A stretch of 64,000 nt of DNA from Pseudarthrobacter raffinosi (GCF_023913735.1 NZ_JAMXBH010000014.1:1-64000); one strand, 5' to 3'; numbered from the stretch's first letter, positions 40,341 to 49,207 are shown. Made by a program: numbers and translations. Notes: generated by a model not told the origin, from the letters alone.

Positions 40341-40402
40341 CATCGGTTGCTCCGTAACCGCCGTTTTCAGCGCCCACAAGGGCCGCTAGGGAGCAATCGA
40401 TG
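40341..40402. repeat. Palindromic element A, copy 3
   Basis: 62 bp, CATCGGTTGCTCCGTAACCG to GGGAGCAATCGATG, located just upstream of the GNAT start. One arm has CTAGGGAGC in place of TTACGGAGC, so the stem is slightly decayed. Confidence 0.9.
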
Positions 40403-40883
40403 AAACGACGACGACTGTCACTCCGACGGGGATTCTGCACTCTTCGCGTCGCAGCGCGGGAACCTGCCGGGCGCCGCTGGTGGAAGCTATGCCCGCCTGA
40501 TCTGGCGTCAGCCTTGACCGCATTGCCTTCAGGAAATTTCCAAACTCCCCGCTCTGACCCATGTCGTCCATTCTCCGTCGTCGCGCCGCTGCTTTCTATA
40601 ACGAAGGTAGGTCTGGCAGTCCTAGGAAAAGCAGGGCGGGGCAACCCTGCTGACAGGTATCCACAAAGTGCGTAGCGTCGTGCCCATACCCCTCACGAAA
40701 GCCGTTTCCGGGCTGGGATCGTTCGGCTAGTTGCCGTCTACACCAGGCCGCATGGGCCATCGAACCCCAGCCGCCGACCCTGACCGGGAGTCGAGCGGGG
40801 TTGTCCCGTTGTGCTGGGACTTAGCGCTTTGGCGGCGGGCCAGATCGGTCCCGCCGAGTAACACCATCTGAAGGAGCATACCC
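40403..40883. other. Gene-free stretch before the extended SDR gene
   Basis: About 480 bp with only poorly supported open frames. Apart from the ribosome-binding site GAAGGAG before the gene at 40884 I see no recognisable element. Confidence 0.5.
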
Positions 40884-41756
40884 ATGAGAATTGCAGTGAC
40901 CGGCGGAAGCGGAAAACTCGGACGGCACGTGGTCCGCAGGCTGACCGACGACGGCCACCAGGTGTTGAACCTGGACCGGGCCGGGGAAAGGAGCCCCGGG
41001 CTGGCCATCGTGGACCTGCGCAACTATGGCCAGGTCCTTGACGTGTTCCTGGGTCTCGACGACCGGCATGACGGCTTCGACGCAATCGTCCATCTGGGAG
41101 CCATTCCCGCACCGGGCATGAGTCCGGATGCCGCCACCTTCGAGAACAATATGCTCTCGACCTACAACGTCTTCCAGGCGGCGCGCCGGGCCGGCATCAA
41201 GAAGGTGGTTTACGCCTCCAGTGAGACGGTGCTGGGACTGCCGTTCGACGTCGACCCTCCCTACATCCCGGTGGATGAGGAATACCCGGCCCGGCCGGAG
41301 AGCACGTACTCACTCGTGAAGCACCTCGAGGAGCAGATGGCGATCCAGCTGACGCGCTGGGATCCGGAGCTGAGCATTGCGGGCCTGCGGTTCTCCAACG
41401 TCATGGATCCTGAGGACTACGAACGGTTCCCGTCGTTCGATTCGGACGCCTGTGCGCGGAAGTGGAACCTCTGGGGCTACATCGACGGGCGCGACGGCGC
41501 GCAGGCTGTGGCGCGTGCGCTGGAAAACGGCCAGCCCGGGTTCCAGGCTTTCATCATCGCGAACGCGGACACTGTCATGACGCGTTCCAGCGCCAGCCTC
41601 GCCGCGGAGGTGTTCCCCAACGTCACCGTGACCAAGGAACTGGGCGAACACGAGACCATGCTGTCGATCGACAAAGCCCGGCGCCTGTTGGGATTCGAGC
41701 CTGAACACACGTGGCGGACCTACCACTCCAACAAGACCACCCCCACCGAAAACTGA
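40884..41756 (+). CDS. NAD(P)-dependent epimerase/dehydratase-like SDR
   Basis: A 290-residue extended SDR. The dinucleotide loop is TGGSGKLGRHVV, and the active-site pair is Y-S-L-V-K in STYSLVKHLEEQ, with the serine in VYASSETVLG. AIVHLGAIPAPGM is typical of UDP-sugar-epimerase-like members. It precedes an aldo/keto reductase by 15 bp in the same direction, so the two probably form a small redox operon on sugar or polyol substrates (inference). Confidence 0.88.
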   Translation: MRIAVTGGSGKLGRHVVRRLTDDGHQVLNLDRAGERSPGLAIVDLRNYGQVLDVFLGLDDRHDGFDAIVHLGAIPAPGMSPDAATFENNMLSTYNVFQAARRAGIKKVVYASSETVLGLPFDVDPPYIPVDEEYPARPESTYSLVKHLEEQMAIQLTRWDPELSIAGLRFSNVMDPEDYERFPSFDSDACARKWNLWGYIDGRDGAQAVARALENGQPGFQAFIIANADTVMTRSSASLAAEVFPNVTVTKELGEHETMLSIDKARRLLGFEPEHTWRTYHSNKTTPTEN

Positions 41757-41771
41757 CCCCCGAGGAGCACC

Positions 41772-42803
41772 ATGCAATACCGAACCCTGGGCCACAGCGG
41801 CGCCGTGGTTTCCGCTTATGCGCTGGGAACCATGACCTTCGGTGCCGAAGCCACCGAAGACGCATCCCATGCCATCCTGGACAGCTACTTCGACGCCGGC
41901 GGCAACTTCATCGACACCGCGGACGTTTACAGCGCCGGAGCCTCGGAAGAGATCATCGGCCGCTGGCTGGCCCAGCGGCCGGAAGCCAAGGACCGCGTGG
42001 TGCTCGCCACCAAGGGCCGCTTTCCGATGGGAACGGCCCCAAACGACGTCGGCACCTCCCGCCGCCGCCTGACCCGAGCGTTGGACAGTTCCCTCCGCCG
42101 ACTGGGCGTGGAACAGATCGACCTTTACCAGCTGCACGCGTGGGACCCCATCACTCCGCTGGAGGAGACGCTCCGGTTTCTGGACGACGCCGTCAGCAGC
42201 GGCAAGATCGCCTACTACGGTTTCTCCAATTTCCTCGGCTGGCAGCTGACCAAGGCGGTCCACGTTGCCCGGGCGAACGGCTGGAACCCTCCGGTGACCC
42301 TGCAGCCCCAGTACAGCCTGTTGGTACGCGAGATCGAAGCGGAGATCGTCCCGGCAGCCATGGACGCCGGGATCGGCCTGCTGCCGTGGTCCCCGTTGGG
42401 CGGCGGCTGGCTATCGGGCAAGTACAAACGGGACCAGCCTCCTTCAGGTGCCACGCGGCTTGGCGAGAACCCCGAACGCGGCATGGAGGCCTGGAAGGCT
42501 CGCAATGACAATCCCCGCACCTGGGCCGTTATCGCGGCCGTAGAAGACATCGCCGCTGCCCACGACGTGAGCCACTCCCAGGTGGCGCTGGCATGGCTGG
42601 CCGACCGGCCGGCGGTCACGTCCGTGATCCTGGGTGCCCGGACCACGGAGCAGCTCGTGGACAACCTTGCCGCGGCAGACCTGCAGCTCACCCCGGACGA
42701 AACCGACCAGCTAACGCAGGCCAGTCAGCCTCAAATCGGGGTCTATCCGTACGGTCCGATGGCCCAGGAGCAGCGCAGCCGCAAGATCGAAGGGGGACGG
42801 TAG
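41772..42803 (+). CDS. Aldo/keto reductase
   Basis: A 343-residue NADPH-dependent TIM-barrel reductase. The catalytic tetrad is visible: Asp and Tyr in FIDTADVYSAG, Lys in LATKGRF and His in LYQLHAWD. The C-terminal part (VILGARTTEQLVDNLAAADLQL) binds the cofactor. Ends about 37 bp before palindromic element A copy 4. Probably co-transcribed with the SDR upstream. Confidence 0.92.
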   Translation: MQYRTLGHSGAVVSAYALGTMTFGAEATEDASHAILDSYFDAGGNFIDTADVYSAGASEEIIGRWLAQRPEAKDRVVLATKGRFPMGTAPNDVGTSRRRLTRALDSSLRRLGVEQIDLYQLHAWDPITPLEETLRFLDDAVSSGKIAYYGFSNFLGWQLTKAVHVARANGWNPPVTLQPQYSLLVREIEAEIVPAAMDAGIGLLPWSPLGGGWLSGKYKRDQPPSGATRLGENPERGMEAWKARNDNPRTWAVIAAVEDIAAAHDVSHSQVALAWLADRPAVTSVILGARTTEQLVDNLAAADLQLTPDETDQLTQASQPQIGVYPYGPMAQEQRSRKIEGGR

Positions 42804-42839
42804 CGCCGGGCATCCGGCAAGACCTCGAAGCCGTTTCAC

Positions 42840-42901
42840 CGTCGATTGCTCCGTAACCGCCGTTTTCAGGGCCCAAAAGGGCCGTTACGGAGCAACCGAT
42901 G
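42840..42901. repeat. Palindromic element A, copy 4 (overlaps the ackA end)
   Basis: 62 bp, GTCGATTGCTCCGTAACCG to GGGCCGTTACGGAGCAACCGATG, the best-paired copy. On the minus strand its right arm encodes the last ackA codons (S-V-A-P-stop), so the element lies between convergent genes and includes the ackA stop codon at 42885-42887. Confidence 0.9.
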
Positions 42902-44051
42902 AGAGGACGACGGCTGCAGTTGCCTCCGCGATGGCCAGTTCCTCGTCGGTGGGCACCACCAACACCGGGATGACGGACGCCGCCGTGGAAATCACCCGCG
43001 GTTCCTTGGACCGCTCACTGTTCAGGCCGGCGTCGAGCTCTATGCCCAGCGCATGCAGCCTGTCAGTCACCAGCGCGCGGAACTGGTGGGAGTTTTCGCC
43101 GATCCCCGCCGTGAACACGAGCGCCTTGGCGCCGCCGACGGCCACATGATATCCGCCGATGTACTTGGCCAGCCGGTAGGACGTGACCGCGAGCGCCATC
43201 GTAGCCTTGGCGTCGCCGGCCTCTGACGCCTCCACCACCGAGCGCATGTCGTTGTTCCCGGCGAGCCCCTTCAGCCCCGATTCGCGGTTGAGCATGGCGT
43301 CGATGTCCTCCGGCGTCCACCCGAACCGGCCGAGAAAGACCAGGATGGACGGATCGAGGTCGCCTGAGCGGGTGCCCATCACCAGGCCCTCCAGCGGGGT
43401 GAAGCCCATGGACGTGTCCACCGAATGACCGCGGCGGATGGCCGTGACGGAGGCGCCGTTCCCCAGGTGGGCGATCACGCCGTCGAACTCGTCCACGGGC
43501 ACGTCCAGCAGCGCGGCGGCCCGGTGCGTGACGTACTCGTGCGACGTGCCGTGGAAGCCGTAGCGGCGGATGCCGTGGTTCGTGTAGAGCTCGTCCGGAA
43601 CGGCGTAGCGCCAGGCGTGCTCGGGCAGGGTGCGGTGGAAAGCGGTGTCGAACACGGCCACCTGCGGCAGGTCCGGCCACTTCCTGCTGATGGCGCGGAT
43701 GCCCAGGACGTTGGCGGGGTTGTGCAGCGGCGCCAGCGGATTGAGGCGCTCGATGGCACGGGTGATCTCGTTGTCGATCAGCACGGGCTCGGCGAACCGC
43801 TCGCCGCCGTGCACCACGCGGTGGCCCACCGCAGCAAGTTCAAGATCGCCAAGTTCCGCATGGATCGCGGCATCTACCTGTTCCAGCGCCTCCGCATGGT
43901 CCCGGGGGCCCTCGATTTCGCCGTCGCCATCACCGCCGTTGCCCATGCCGATCTTCTCGATCAGCCCTTCGGTCAGCACAATGCCGGCGGCCACGTCCCG
44001 GACCTGGTACTTGAGCGAGGACGAACCGGAATTGATAACGAGCACAAGCAT
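42885..44051 (-). CDS. ackA: Acetate kinase
   Basis: Interconverts acetyl phosphate plus ADP with acetate plus ATP. The 388-residue protein has LVINSGSSSLKYQV at the start, GHRVVHGGERF, DTAFHRTLPEHAWRYAVP, FHGTSHEYV and IAHLGNGASV, and TAGIGENSHQFR near the end, all family signatures. The ATG at 44051 has AGGAGG six bases upstream; the longer open frame is not needed. Its partner pta lies 2.4 kb away on the same strand, with unrelated genes in between. The stop lies in a repeat element. Confidence 0.95.
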   Translation of the reverse strand: MLVLVINSGSSSLKYQVRDVAAGIVLTEGLIEKIGMGNGGDGDGEIEGPRDHAEALEQVDAAIHAELGDLELAAVGHRVVHGGERFAEPVLIDNEITRAIERLNPLAPLHNPANVLGIRAISRKWPDLPQVAVFDTAFHRTLPEHAWRYAVPDELYTNHGIRRYGFHGTSHEYVTHRAAALLDVPVDEFDGVIAHLGNGASVTAIRRGHSVDTSMGFTPLEGLVMGTRSGDLDPSILVFLGRFGWTPEDIDAMLNRESGLKGLAGNNDMRSVVEASEAGDAKATMALAVTSYRLAKYIGGYHVAVGGAKALVFTAGIGENSHQFRALVTDRLHALGIELDAGLNSERSKEPRVISTAASVIPVLVVPTDEELAIAEATAAVVLSSVAP

Positions 44052-44152
44052 AGGGCCTCCTGAAGCCTCGGTGCCGCGGGGTACAGCTGACGAGGGGTGT
44101 GCCGGAGCCTGGCGCAGCGCTCCATGCGAGACCCACTCTATAAGTTGCCGCG

Positions 44153-44458
44153 TCAGCCGCCGGCGATATCCCGCAGGGTCTGCAGGTGCCCGTCCCAGGC
44201 TTTCCGCCCTGCAGCGGTCACGCTCGCCGAAGTCCGCGGCATCTTTCCCGCGAAGCCCTTCCGGATCTTTGCGTACCCGGCCTTTTCCAGCACCGCCAGC
44301 TGCTTGCTGAGCACGGAATCGCTGACCTGGATGGCGTCCCGCAGGTCCTTGAAGTCCAGCGACTCCGCGCCTGCCAGCGCCGCCATGACGGAGAAACGGA
44401 CCGGCTGGTGGATAAGGTCGTCGAGCCGGTGGCGGGGATGCTCCGCTGCGGTGCTCAT
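44153..44458 (-). CDS. Winged-helix transcriptional regulator (MarR/ArsR-like)
   Basis: A 101-residue one-domain regulator. The helix-turn-helix and wing are readable as LDFKDLRDAIQVSDSVLSKQLAVLEKAGYAKIRKGF, a pattern shared with small winged-helix regulators. The start overlaps the stop of the small membrane protein gene by 4 bp (ATGA), so the two are coupled, as in regulator/membrane-protein pairs where the membrane partner modulates the regulator. Target unknown. Confidence 0.8.
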   Translation of the reverse strand: MSTAAEHPRHRLDDLIHQPVRFSVMAALAGAESLDFKDLRDAIQVSDSVLSKQLAVLEKAGYAKIRKGFAGKMPRTSASVTAAGRKAWDGHLQTLRDIAGG

Positions 44459-44652
44459 GCGCGCAGTTCGCGGAAGGCTGCGGCCAGGCCAACGCCGGCA
44501 AGCACGACGGCGGCGCTCACGTAGAACCAGATGTTTCCGTCGCGGAAGAGGCTGACTCCGACCCCCAGCGCGACGCCGTAAAGAGTGAAGTAGGCGATCA
44601 GTGAGGTCAGGAACCGCCGGGTGTACCCGGCTTTTGTGGACGTCTGGAACAT
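44455..44652 (-). CDS. Small two-helix membrane protein
   Basis: 65 residues with two hydrophobic stretches (FLTSLIAYFTLYGVALGVGV and FYVSAAVVLAGVGLAAAF) separated by a short polar loop. It is encoded immediately upstream of, and overlapping, a winged-helix regulator. It is divergent from the CobW/Mrf-like gene, with the Zur-like box between them, so zinc control of both directions is possible. No clear ribosome-binding site is seen. Confidence 0.65.
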   Translation of the reverse strand: MFQTSTKAGYTRRFLTSLIAYFTLYGVALGVGVSLFRDGNIWFYVSAAVVLAGVGLAAAFRELRA

Positions 44653-44685
44653 CGGCCAAATGCTCGCTGTTGGCGAACTTGTTTT

Positions 44686-44700
44686 TGCGAATCATTCTCA
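44686..44700. promoter_or_regulatory. Zur-like operator
   Basis: On the minus strand the sequence TGAGAATGATTCGCA matches the Zur box consensus TGAAAATGATTTTCA at 12 of 15 positions. It lies 14 bp upstream of the CobW/Mrf-like gene, whose neighbour is a zinc-free L36, a typical Zur-regulated set. Zur itself is not in the window. Confidence 0.75.
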
Positions 44701-44714
44701 TTAGAGTGATCGGC

Positions 44715-45830
44715 ATGCATATCACTGTGATCAGCTCCCTGGACGCCCTGTGCCGCCAGCAAGCCTGCCAAGACGCGGCCGCGGCCAATCCCGGCGCCGT
44801 GGTGGTTCTGCACGACCTGTTGGAGAACGGCGTGGTCATCCGCAGGATCTCCAGCCAGTCCGGGCTTGTGGAGCGCGCCGAGACGCAGCTGGAACACGGC
44901 TGCCTGAGCTGCACCGTGCGGCTGGACCTCGTGCCCACCATCGAGCGGCTGCTGGAACGCGGGGAGACCCAGGCCATCATCGGGCTCCCTCCGGCCGTGT
45001 CCGCGGAGGCCGCGATCGGAGCCCTGCGGCGTGGCCTTTCCCTCCCGGTAACGATTGATTCCGCTGTCCTTGCCTGCGCCCCTGACACGCTGGAGGACCA
45101 CATTTGGGACCATCACACCCTGTTTGAGTCCGGGTTCACGCCGGTCCCGGAGGACCAGCGCACTGCTGGTGAATTCCTCATCGGCGAGCTGTCGTTCAAT
45201 GACACCGTCCTGCTGGCGGAGGTGGACCTGTTTCCGGCCGACCCCGCCTTGCGTGTTCGCGGCGTGCAACTGGTCAGGGAACTGGCCCCTCACGCTGACG
45301 TGGCGGAAAACGCCCGCCTCATCCGCCCAGGCCGCCACAACTACCACGACGCGCTGAGCCGGACGGTCCCCGGTTCGGTGCGGATCCCGGCGTCGTCCTC
45401 CATCTCACCGTTCACCACTGTCACGCACCGGGCCCAGCGTCCGCTGCACCCTGAGCGGTTCCGGCACGCCCTGGCGTCCCTCGCGGAGGGCTGCTGCTGG
45501 TTGCGGGGCCGCCTGTGGATCGCCGCCGCACCGCAGTGCCGGATCGCCATCCAGGGCATCGGGCCGCGTGTGTGGCTCGAAAATACCGGACCGTGGTTGG
45601 CAGACCAGGAGGCCGGTGCGGCGCCCGATCCCCTCAACCATGTGGACGCCCACCTGGACTGGCATCCGGAACACGGGGACCGCGGAAGCGTGCTGGCCGC
45701 GACCGGAGAGGACATGGACCCGGCGGAAATTGCGCAGCTGCTCTCCGCCTGCGAACTCACCGACGCGGAAATGGAGGCCGGGTTCGCCGGTCTGACCGAC
45801 CCGTTCCAGCTCGACCCCGCTCCGTCCTGA
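44715..45830 (+). CDS. CobW-like protein with degenerate P-loop (Mrf-like)
   Basis: A 371-residue protein of the CobW/COG0523 group. The N-terminus ([20 protein letters not shown]) has no Walker A GxxGxGKT. The metal-binding motif region reads [13 protein letters not shown]. The C-terminal half ([29 protein letters not shown]) is the CobW C domain. This pattern fits the mycobacterial Mrf/Rv0106 type, which I recall as a zinc-starvation factor recruiting a hibernation factor to ribosomes containing zinc-free proteins. Here the next gene is zinc-free L36 and a Zur-like box lies upstream. It therefore probably acts in zinc-starvation ribosome remodelling. Confidence 0.75.
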   Translation: MHITVISSLDALCRQQACQDAAAANPGAVVVLHDLLENGVVIRRISSQSGLVERAETQLEHGCLSCTVRLDLVPTIERLLERGETQAIIGLPPAVSAEAAIGALRRGLSLPVTIDSAVLACAPDTLEDHIWDHHTLFESGFTPVPEDQRTAGEFLIGELSFNDTVLLAEVDLFPADPALRVRGVQLVRELAPHADVAENARLIRPGRHNYHDALSRTVPGSVRIPASSSISPFTTVTHRAQRPLHPERFRHALASLAEGCCWLRGRLWIAAAPQCRIAIQGIGPRVWLENTGPWLADQEAGAAPDPLNHVDAHLDWHPEHGDRGSVLAATGEDMDPAEIAQLLSACELTDAEMEAGFAGLTDPFQLDPAPS

Positions 45831-45897
45831 CGGCCCCGGCCGCACACTGCACCTACCCGCAACCGTCAAAACCGCTATTAATACAAGGAGCAAGCCC

Positions 45898-46020
45898 ATG
45901 AAAGTCAGAAATTCCCTCCGCGCCCTGAAGAAGGTTCCCGGCGCCCAGATCGTCCGACGCCGGGGCCGCACCTTTGTGATCAACAAGAAGAATCCTCGGA
46001 TGAAGGCCCGTCAGGGCTGA
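45898..46020 (+). CDS. rpmJ: 50S ribosomal protein L36, zinc-free paralog
   Basis: A 40-residue ribosomal protein ([15 protein letters not shown]... to [10 protein letters not shown]) that lacks the CxxC...C...H zinc ribbon of standard L36. It is thus the C-minus form used under zinc limitation to free zinc from ribosomes. AAGGAG lies 7 bases before the ATG. It lies 67 bp after the Mrf-like gene in the same direction and is probably under the same Zur-like box. Confidence 0.95.
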   Translation: MKVRNSLRALKKVPGAQIVRRRGRTFVINKKNPRMKARQG

Positions 46021-46116
46021 GGCTGCAGACCGGCTCACCCCGCGCCTGCCGTTGCGTCAGCCGCGGCAGGCGCCTAGAGTCGGCGGACACGTTGCACTAC
46101 GCAGAGAGGGACTTTC

Positions 46117-46374
46117 ATGCCGAACGACACCACTCAGCCCGACAACACCGAGCCCGGGACCGCAGAACCCGCCCCCGGCACCAAGGACCCTACCGGCGTC
46201 GAGGGTTCCAACCCGGCCCTGGACGATACCGGAAGCCCCAAAGCCGAAGAGGTGGGCGAGGCCGCTGAGCCGCCCGAAGATCTGCAAAACCTGGACCTCA
46301 CGCCCCTAGGACTCTCCGATGAGCCGGCCAAGGAGGAAGACCCGGACAGCATGGCCAAGCCGGAAAACAGCTAA
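46117..46374 (+). CDS. Small acidic hypothetical protein
   Basis: 85 residues, rich in Glu, Asp, Pro, Thr and Gly (MPNDTTQPDNTEPGTAEPAP...), with no hydrophobic core, so predicted disordered. AGAGGGAC precedes the ATG. A terminator follows at 46395. No function can be assigned. Confidence 0.6.
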   Translation: MPNDTTQPDNTEPGTAEPAPGTKDPTGVEGSNPALDDTGSPKAEEVGEAAEPPEDLQNLDLTPLGLSDEPAKEEDPDSMAKPENS

Positions 46375-46394
46375 GCCAGCGAGCCGGTATGGGC

Positions 46395-46424
46395 GACGGC
46401 GGCACCCAACCCGGTGCCGCCGTC
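46395..46424. terminator. Terminator hairpin
   Basis: A perfect 12-bp stem GACGGCGGCACC/GGTGCCGCCGTC with a six-base loop lies between the small acidic protein gene and the convergent pta gene. Confidence 0.75.
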
Positions 46425-46477
46425 GGACGTTTGAGCCTGTAAAGCTCCTAACCTCAACGCGGGGTCACTCGCCGTTA

Positions 46478-48556
46478 CTACGAGGCCGGCACCTGCGCCT
46501 GGATGGCCGTGATGGCCACCGTGTTCACGATGTCCTCCACGGTGCAGCCGCGCGAGAGGTCGTTGACCGGCTTGCGCAGGCCCTGCAGGACGGGCCCGAC
46601 GGCGACCGCGCCCGAGCTCTGCTGCACCGCCTTGTACGTGTTGTTGCCGGTGTTCAGGTCGGGGAAGATGAACACCGTCGCCTGCCCTGCCACCGACGAG
46701 CCCGGCATTTTGGAGGCCGCGATGGAGGCGTCCACGGCGGCGTCGTACTGGATGGGGCCTTCGACGGCGAGATCCGGGCGGCGTTCACGCACCAGTTCGG
46801 TGGCCTGCCGGACTTCGTCCACGGCCTCGCCGGAACCCGAGCCGCCGGTGGAGTAGGACAGCATGGCCACGCGCGGCTCCACCCCGAACTGCGCGGCGGT
46901 TTCGGCCGAGGCGAGGGCGATGTCCGCGAGCTGCTCCACGTTGGGATCGGGGTTCACGGCGCAGTCGCCATAGACCAGCACCCGGTCCGGCATAAGCATC
47001 AGGAACACCGAGGACACGATCTTCACGCCGTCGCGCGTTTTGACGAACTCGAGCGCCGGGCGGATGGTGTGCGCGGTGGTGTGCGCGGCGCCGGACACCA
47101 TGCCGTCCACCACTCCGAGCTGGACCATCATGGTGCCGAAGTAGCTGCCGTCCTGCATGATTTCCAGGGCCTTGGGCAGGTCCACGCCCTTGTGGGCGCG
47201 AAGTTCGGCGTACTTCTCCGCGAACCCCTGCCGCAGTTCCGAGGTGGCCGGGTCCACGATGTTGATCCCGGCGAGGTCGACGCCGTTGGCCGCTGCCAGC
47301 TCCCGGACCTGCGAATCCGGTCCCAGCAGGGTGAGATCGCAAACGTCGCGGCGGTGCAGGATTTCGGCGGCCAGCAGGATCCGGACGTCCGTTCCCTCCG
47401 GCAGCACCACGTGGCGGCGCTGACCCCTGGCCCGTTCGATCAGGTCGTGCAGGAAGCGCAGCGGGGTCATCCGTTCCGGGCGCGGCAGGTGGAGGCGCTC
47501 CACCAGTTCGGCCTCGTCCACGCGCTTTGACCACAGGCCCAGGGCCGAGGCCACCTTGCGGCGGTGCCCGGACCAGATCTCGCTGCGGACCTCGGAGACC
47601 CGCTTGGCCGTGGTGTAGGTGTCCTGGCTGGCGGCAAACACCGGGAACGGCGCTTGCGCCAGGAGCGGGTAGATGTTGGCGTCCGGGGCCAGCCCACCGG
47701 TCAGGATCAGCGCCGACGGCACGGGGAATTCCGGCGAGAACGACGACGCCAGGCAGGCCACCATCACGTCCGCGCGGTCGCCGGGAACGATCACCAGGGC
47801 ACCCTCGTCCAGCACGTTCAGGAAGTTGCCCACATTCATGGCCGCCACCTTGATGTCACGGACGTCGCGTTCCATGTCCGCAAGGCCGGCGATCTGCCGC
47901 ACACCCAGCGCCGCAGCAACCTCGCCGGTGGTGGGCCGGGCGATCTCCTCCAGCTCCGGCAGGACATACACCGGCCGGTTGGATGCGCCGGGCTTCACGG
48001 CGGCCGCGATCTCCTCCACTAAGTCCGGGTCCGCGCGGTTCACCATGATGGCCAGCAGCGTGCACTTTTCCGCCACCAGTTCCTTGCGGGCAACCTCGAC
48101 GGCGGCCGCGGCCTCGGCGACGCTGAGCCCCTTTGCGCCCACCACGGCAACCACCGGCGCGGCCAGGTTGTTGGCCAGCCGGGCGTTGAGGTCAAATTCG
48201 ACGGCGGCGTCCTGGCCGGTGAGGTCCGTCCCCTCCACGATCACCACGTCGCAATGCCTGGCGATCTCGGCGAAGATCTCCACGCAGCGCGCATCGATGT
48301 CGGCGCGTTTTCCCTCTGCCAGGAGGGCACGCACTTCGGTGGACGTCAGGCCGCCACGGCAACGGTCGTCGTCGAGCGCGAAGCGTGATTTCATCAGCGC
48401 CACCATGGGGTCGCTGGCGGCATCAGGGCCGTGGACCACCGGTTTAAAGAAGCCGATCCGGTCCGCGTGCCGGTGGAGCGTGTCCGCCAGGCCCAGGGCC
48501 ACGAGCGATTTGCCCGACCCCGGGGTGGTCGCGCTGACGTAGATGCCTTTGGCCAT
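46478..48556 (-). CDS. pta: Phosphate acetyltransferase (long form)
   Basis: Converts acetyl-CoA plus phosphate into acetyl phosphate. At 692 residues it is the three-domain form: an N-terminal P-loop domain (TTPGSGKS at 10-17) resembling dethiobiotin synthase, a DRTGG domain, and the C-terminal catalytic PTA domain (VVLPEGTDVRILLAAEIL, MVSGAAHTTAHTIRPAL, STGGSGSGEAVDEVR, FPDLNTGNNTYKAVQQSS). The ATG at 48556 has AAAGGGCGG upstream. It works with AckA, encoded further along on the same strand but not adjacent. Confidence 0.94.
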   Translation of the reverse strand: MAKGIYVSATTPGSGKSLVALGLADTLHRHADRIGFFKPVVHGPDAASDPMVALMKSRFALDDDRCRGGLTSTEVRALLAEGKRADIDARCVEIFAEIARHCDVVIVEGTDLTGQDAAVEFDLNARLANNLAAPVVAVVGAKGLSVAEAAAAVEVARKELVAEKCTLLAIMVNRADPDLVEEIAAAVKPGASNRPVYVLPELEEIARPTTGEVAAALGVRQIAGLADMERDVRDIKVAAMNVGNFLNVLDEGALVIVPGDRADVMVACLASSFSPEFPVPSALILTGGLAPDANIYPLLAQAPFPVFAASQDTYTTAKRVSEVRSEIWSGHRRKVASALGLWSKRVDEAELVERLHLPRPERMTPLRFLHDLIERARGQRRHVVLPEGTDVRILLAAEILHRRDVCDLTLLGPDSQVRELAAANGVDLAGINIVDPATSELRQGFAEKYAELRAHKGVDLPKALEIMQDGSYFGTMMVQLGVVDGMVSGAAHTTAHTIRPALEFVKTRDGVKIVSSVFLMLMPDRVLVYGDCAVNPDPNVEQLADIALASAETAAQFGVEPRVAMLSYSTGGSGSGEAVDEVRQATELVRERRPDLAVEGPIQYDAAVDASIAASKMPGSSVAGQATVFIFPDLNTGNNTYKAVQQSSGAVAVGPVLQGLRKPVNDLSRGCTVEDIVNTVAITAIQAQVPAS

Positions 48557-48683
48557 GGTCCGCCCTTTGCTGTGCGTGGTGCCGGTCCCTCCATCCTTGC
48601 ACTTCCGTGCCGGGGGTCCCACCGATCAGGGGTACCCACAGACCGGTCTGCCCTTGACACCGGACCCGCATCTGGGATTACCT

Positions 48684-48697
48684 AATGAACATTCGGT
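48684..48697. promoter_or_regulatory. TetR-type operator before the paaI gene
   Basis: AATGAACATTCGGT matches the palindromic pattern ACCGnnCGnnCGGT found at four paa promoters in this window, with three changes. It lies about 25 bp before the thioesterase start. Confidence 0.6.
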
Positions 48698-48721
48698 AAA
48701 TAAAGCTGGAGGCAATGACGC

Positions 48722-49207
48722 ATGGCTGAAGCAGCACTCTCCGGGGCCACCCACCCCATCCTGGAAAACGACTACGCCTCCGAATGGATGGGCATCGAAG
48801 TCCTCGCCGTCAGCGACGGGCACGCCACCATCCGCATGACGCTCCGGCAGGAAATGCTCAACGGGTTCGGTATGGCCCACGGCGGAATGATCTTCGCCTT
48901 CGCCGATTCCGCGTTCGCCCTTGCCTGCAATCCGGTCAATCCCACCCCCGAAGAGGCCGACAGCATCACAGTTGCCGCCGGCGTCGACATCAATTTCCTG
49001 AAGCCCGCCTACCGCGGCCAGGTGATCACCGCCGTCGCGGACCGCCGATCCAGCTCAGGGCGCAGCGGGCTGTACGACATCCAGATTTTCGCGGCCGATG
49101 CCGATACGCAGCCCGGTGCGCAGGCCGATTCGTTACCCAGCTCCGGCAACCCTGGGGAACTCATCGCCGAGTTCCGCGGACGCAGCCGCACCATTCCCAA
49201 GAAGTAG
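48722..49207 (+). CDS. paaI: Hydroxyphenylacetyl-CoA thioesterase PaaI
   Basis: A 161-residue hotdog-fold thioesterase with the PaaI signature LNGFGMAHGGMIFAFADSAFALACN and a conserved VDINFLKPAY strand. It hydrolyses dead-end CoA esters that build up during phenylacetate degradation, freeing CoA. It is followed after 6 bp by paaK and shares an operator type with it. Confidence 0.92.
   Translation: MAEAALSGATHPILENDYASEWMGIEVLAVSDGHATIRMTLRQEMLNGFGMAHGGMIFAFADSAFALACNPVNPTPEEADSITVAAGVDINFLKPAYRGQVITAVADRRSSSGRSGLYDIQIFAADADTQPGAQADSLPSSGNPGELIAEFRGRSRTIPKK

Noticed and set aside
40400..40675. 91-codon frame starting in element A copy 3
   Set aside because: The start lies in the repeat, and the codon pattern and composition do not look coding.
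44153..44652. Toxin-antitoxin pair
   Set aside because: Size and overlap would fit, but the two-helix protein has no known toxin features and the second protein is a plain winged-helix regulator.
46319..47530. Plus-strand 403-codon frame opposite pta
   Set aside because: Starts inside the small acidic protein gene and is antisense to the PTA catalytic domain.
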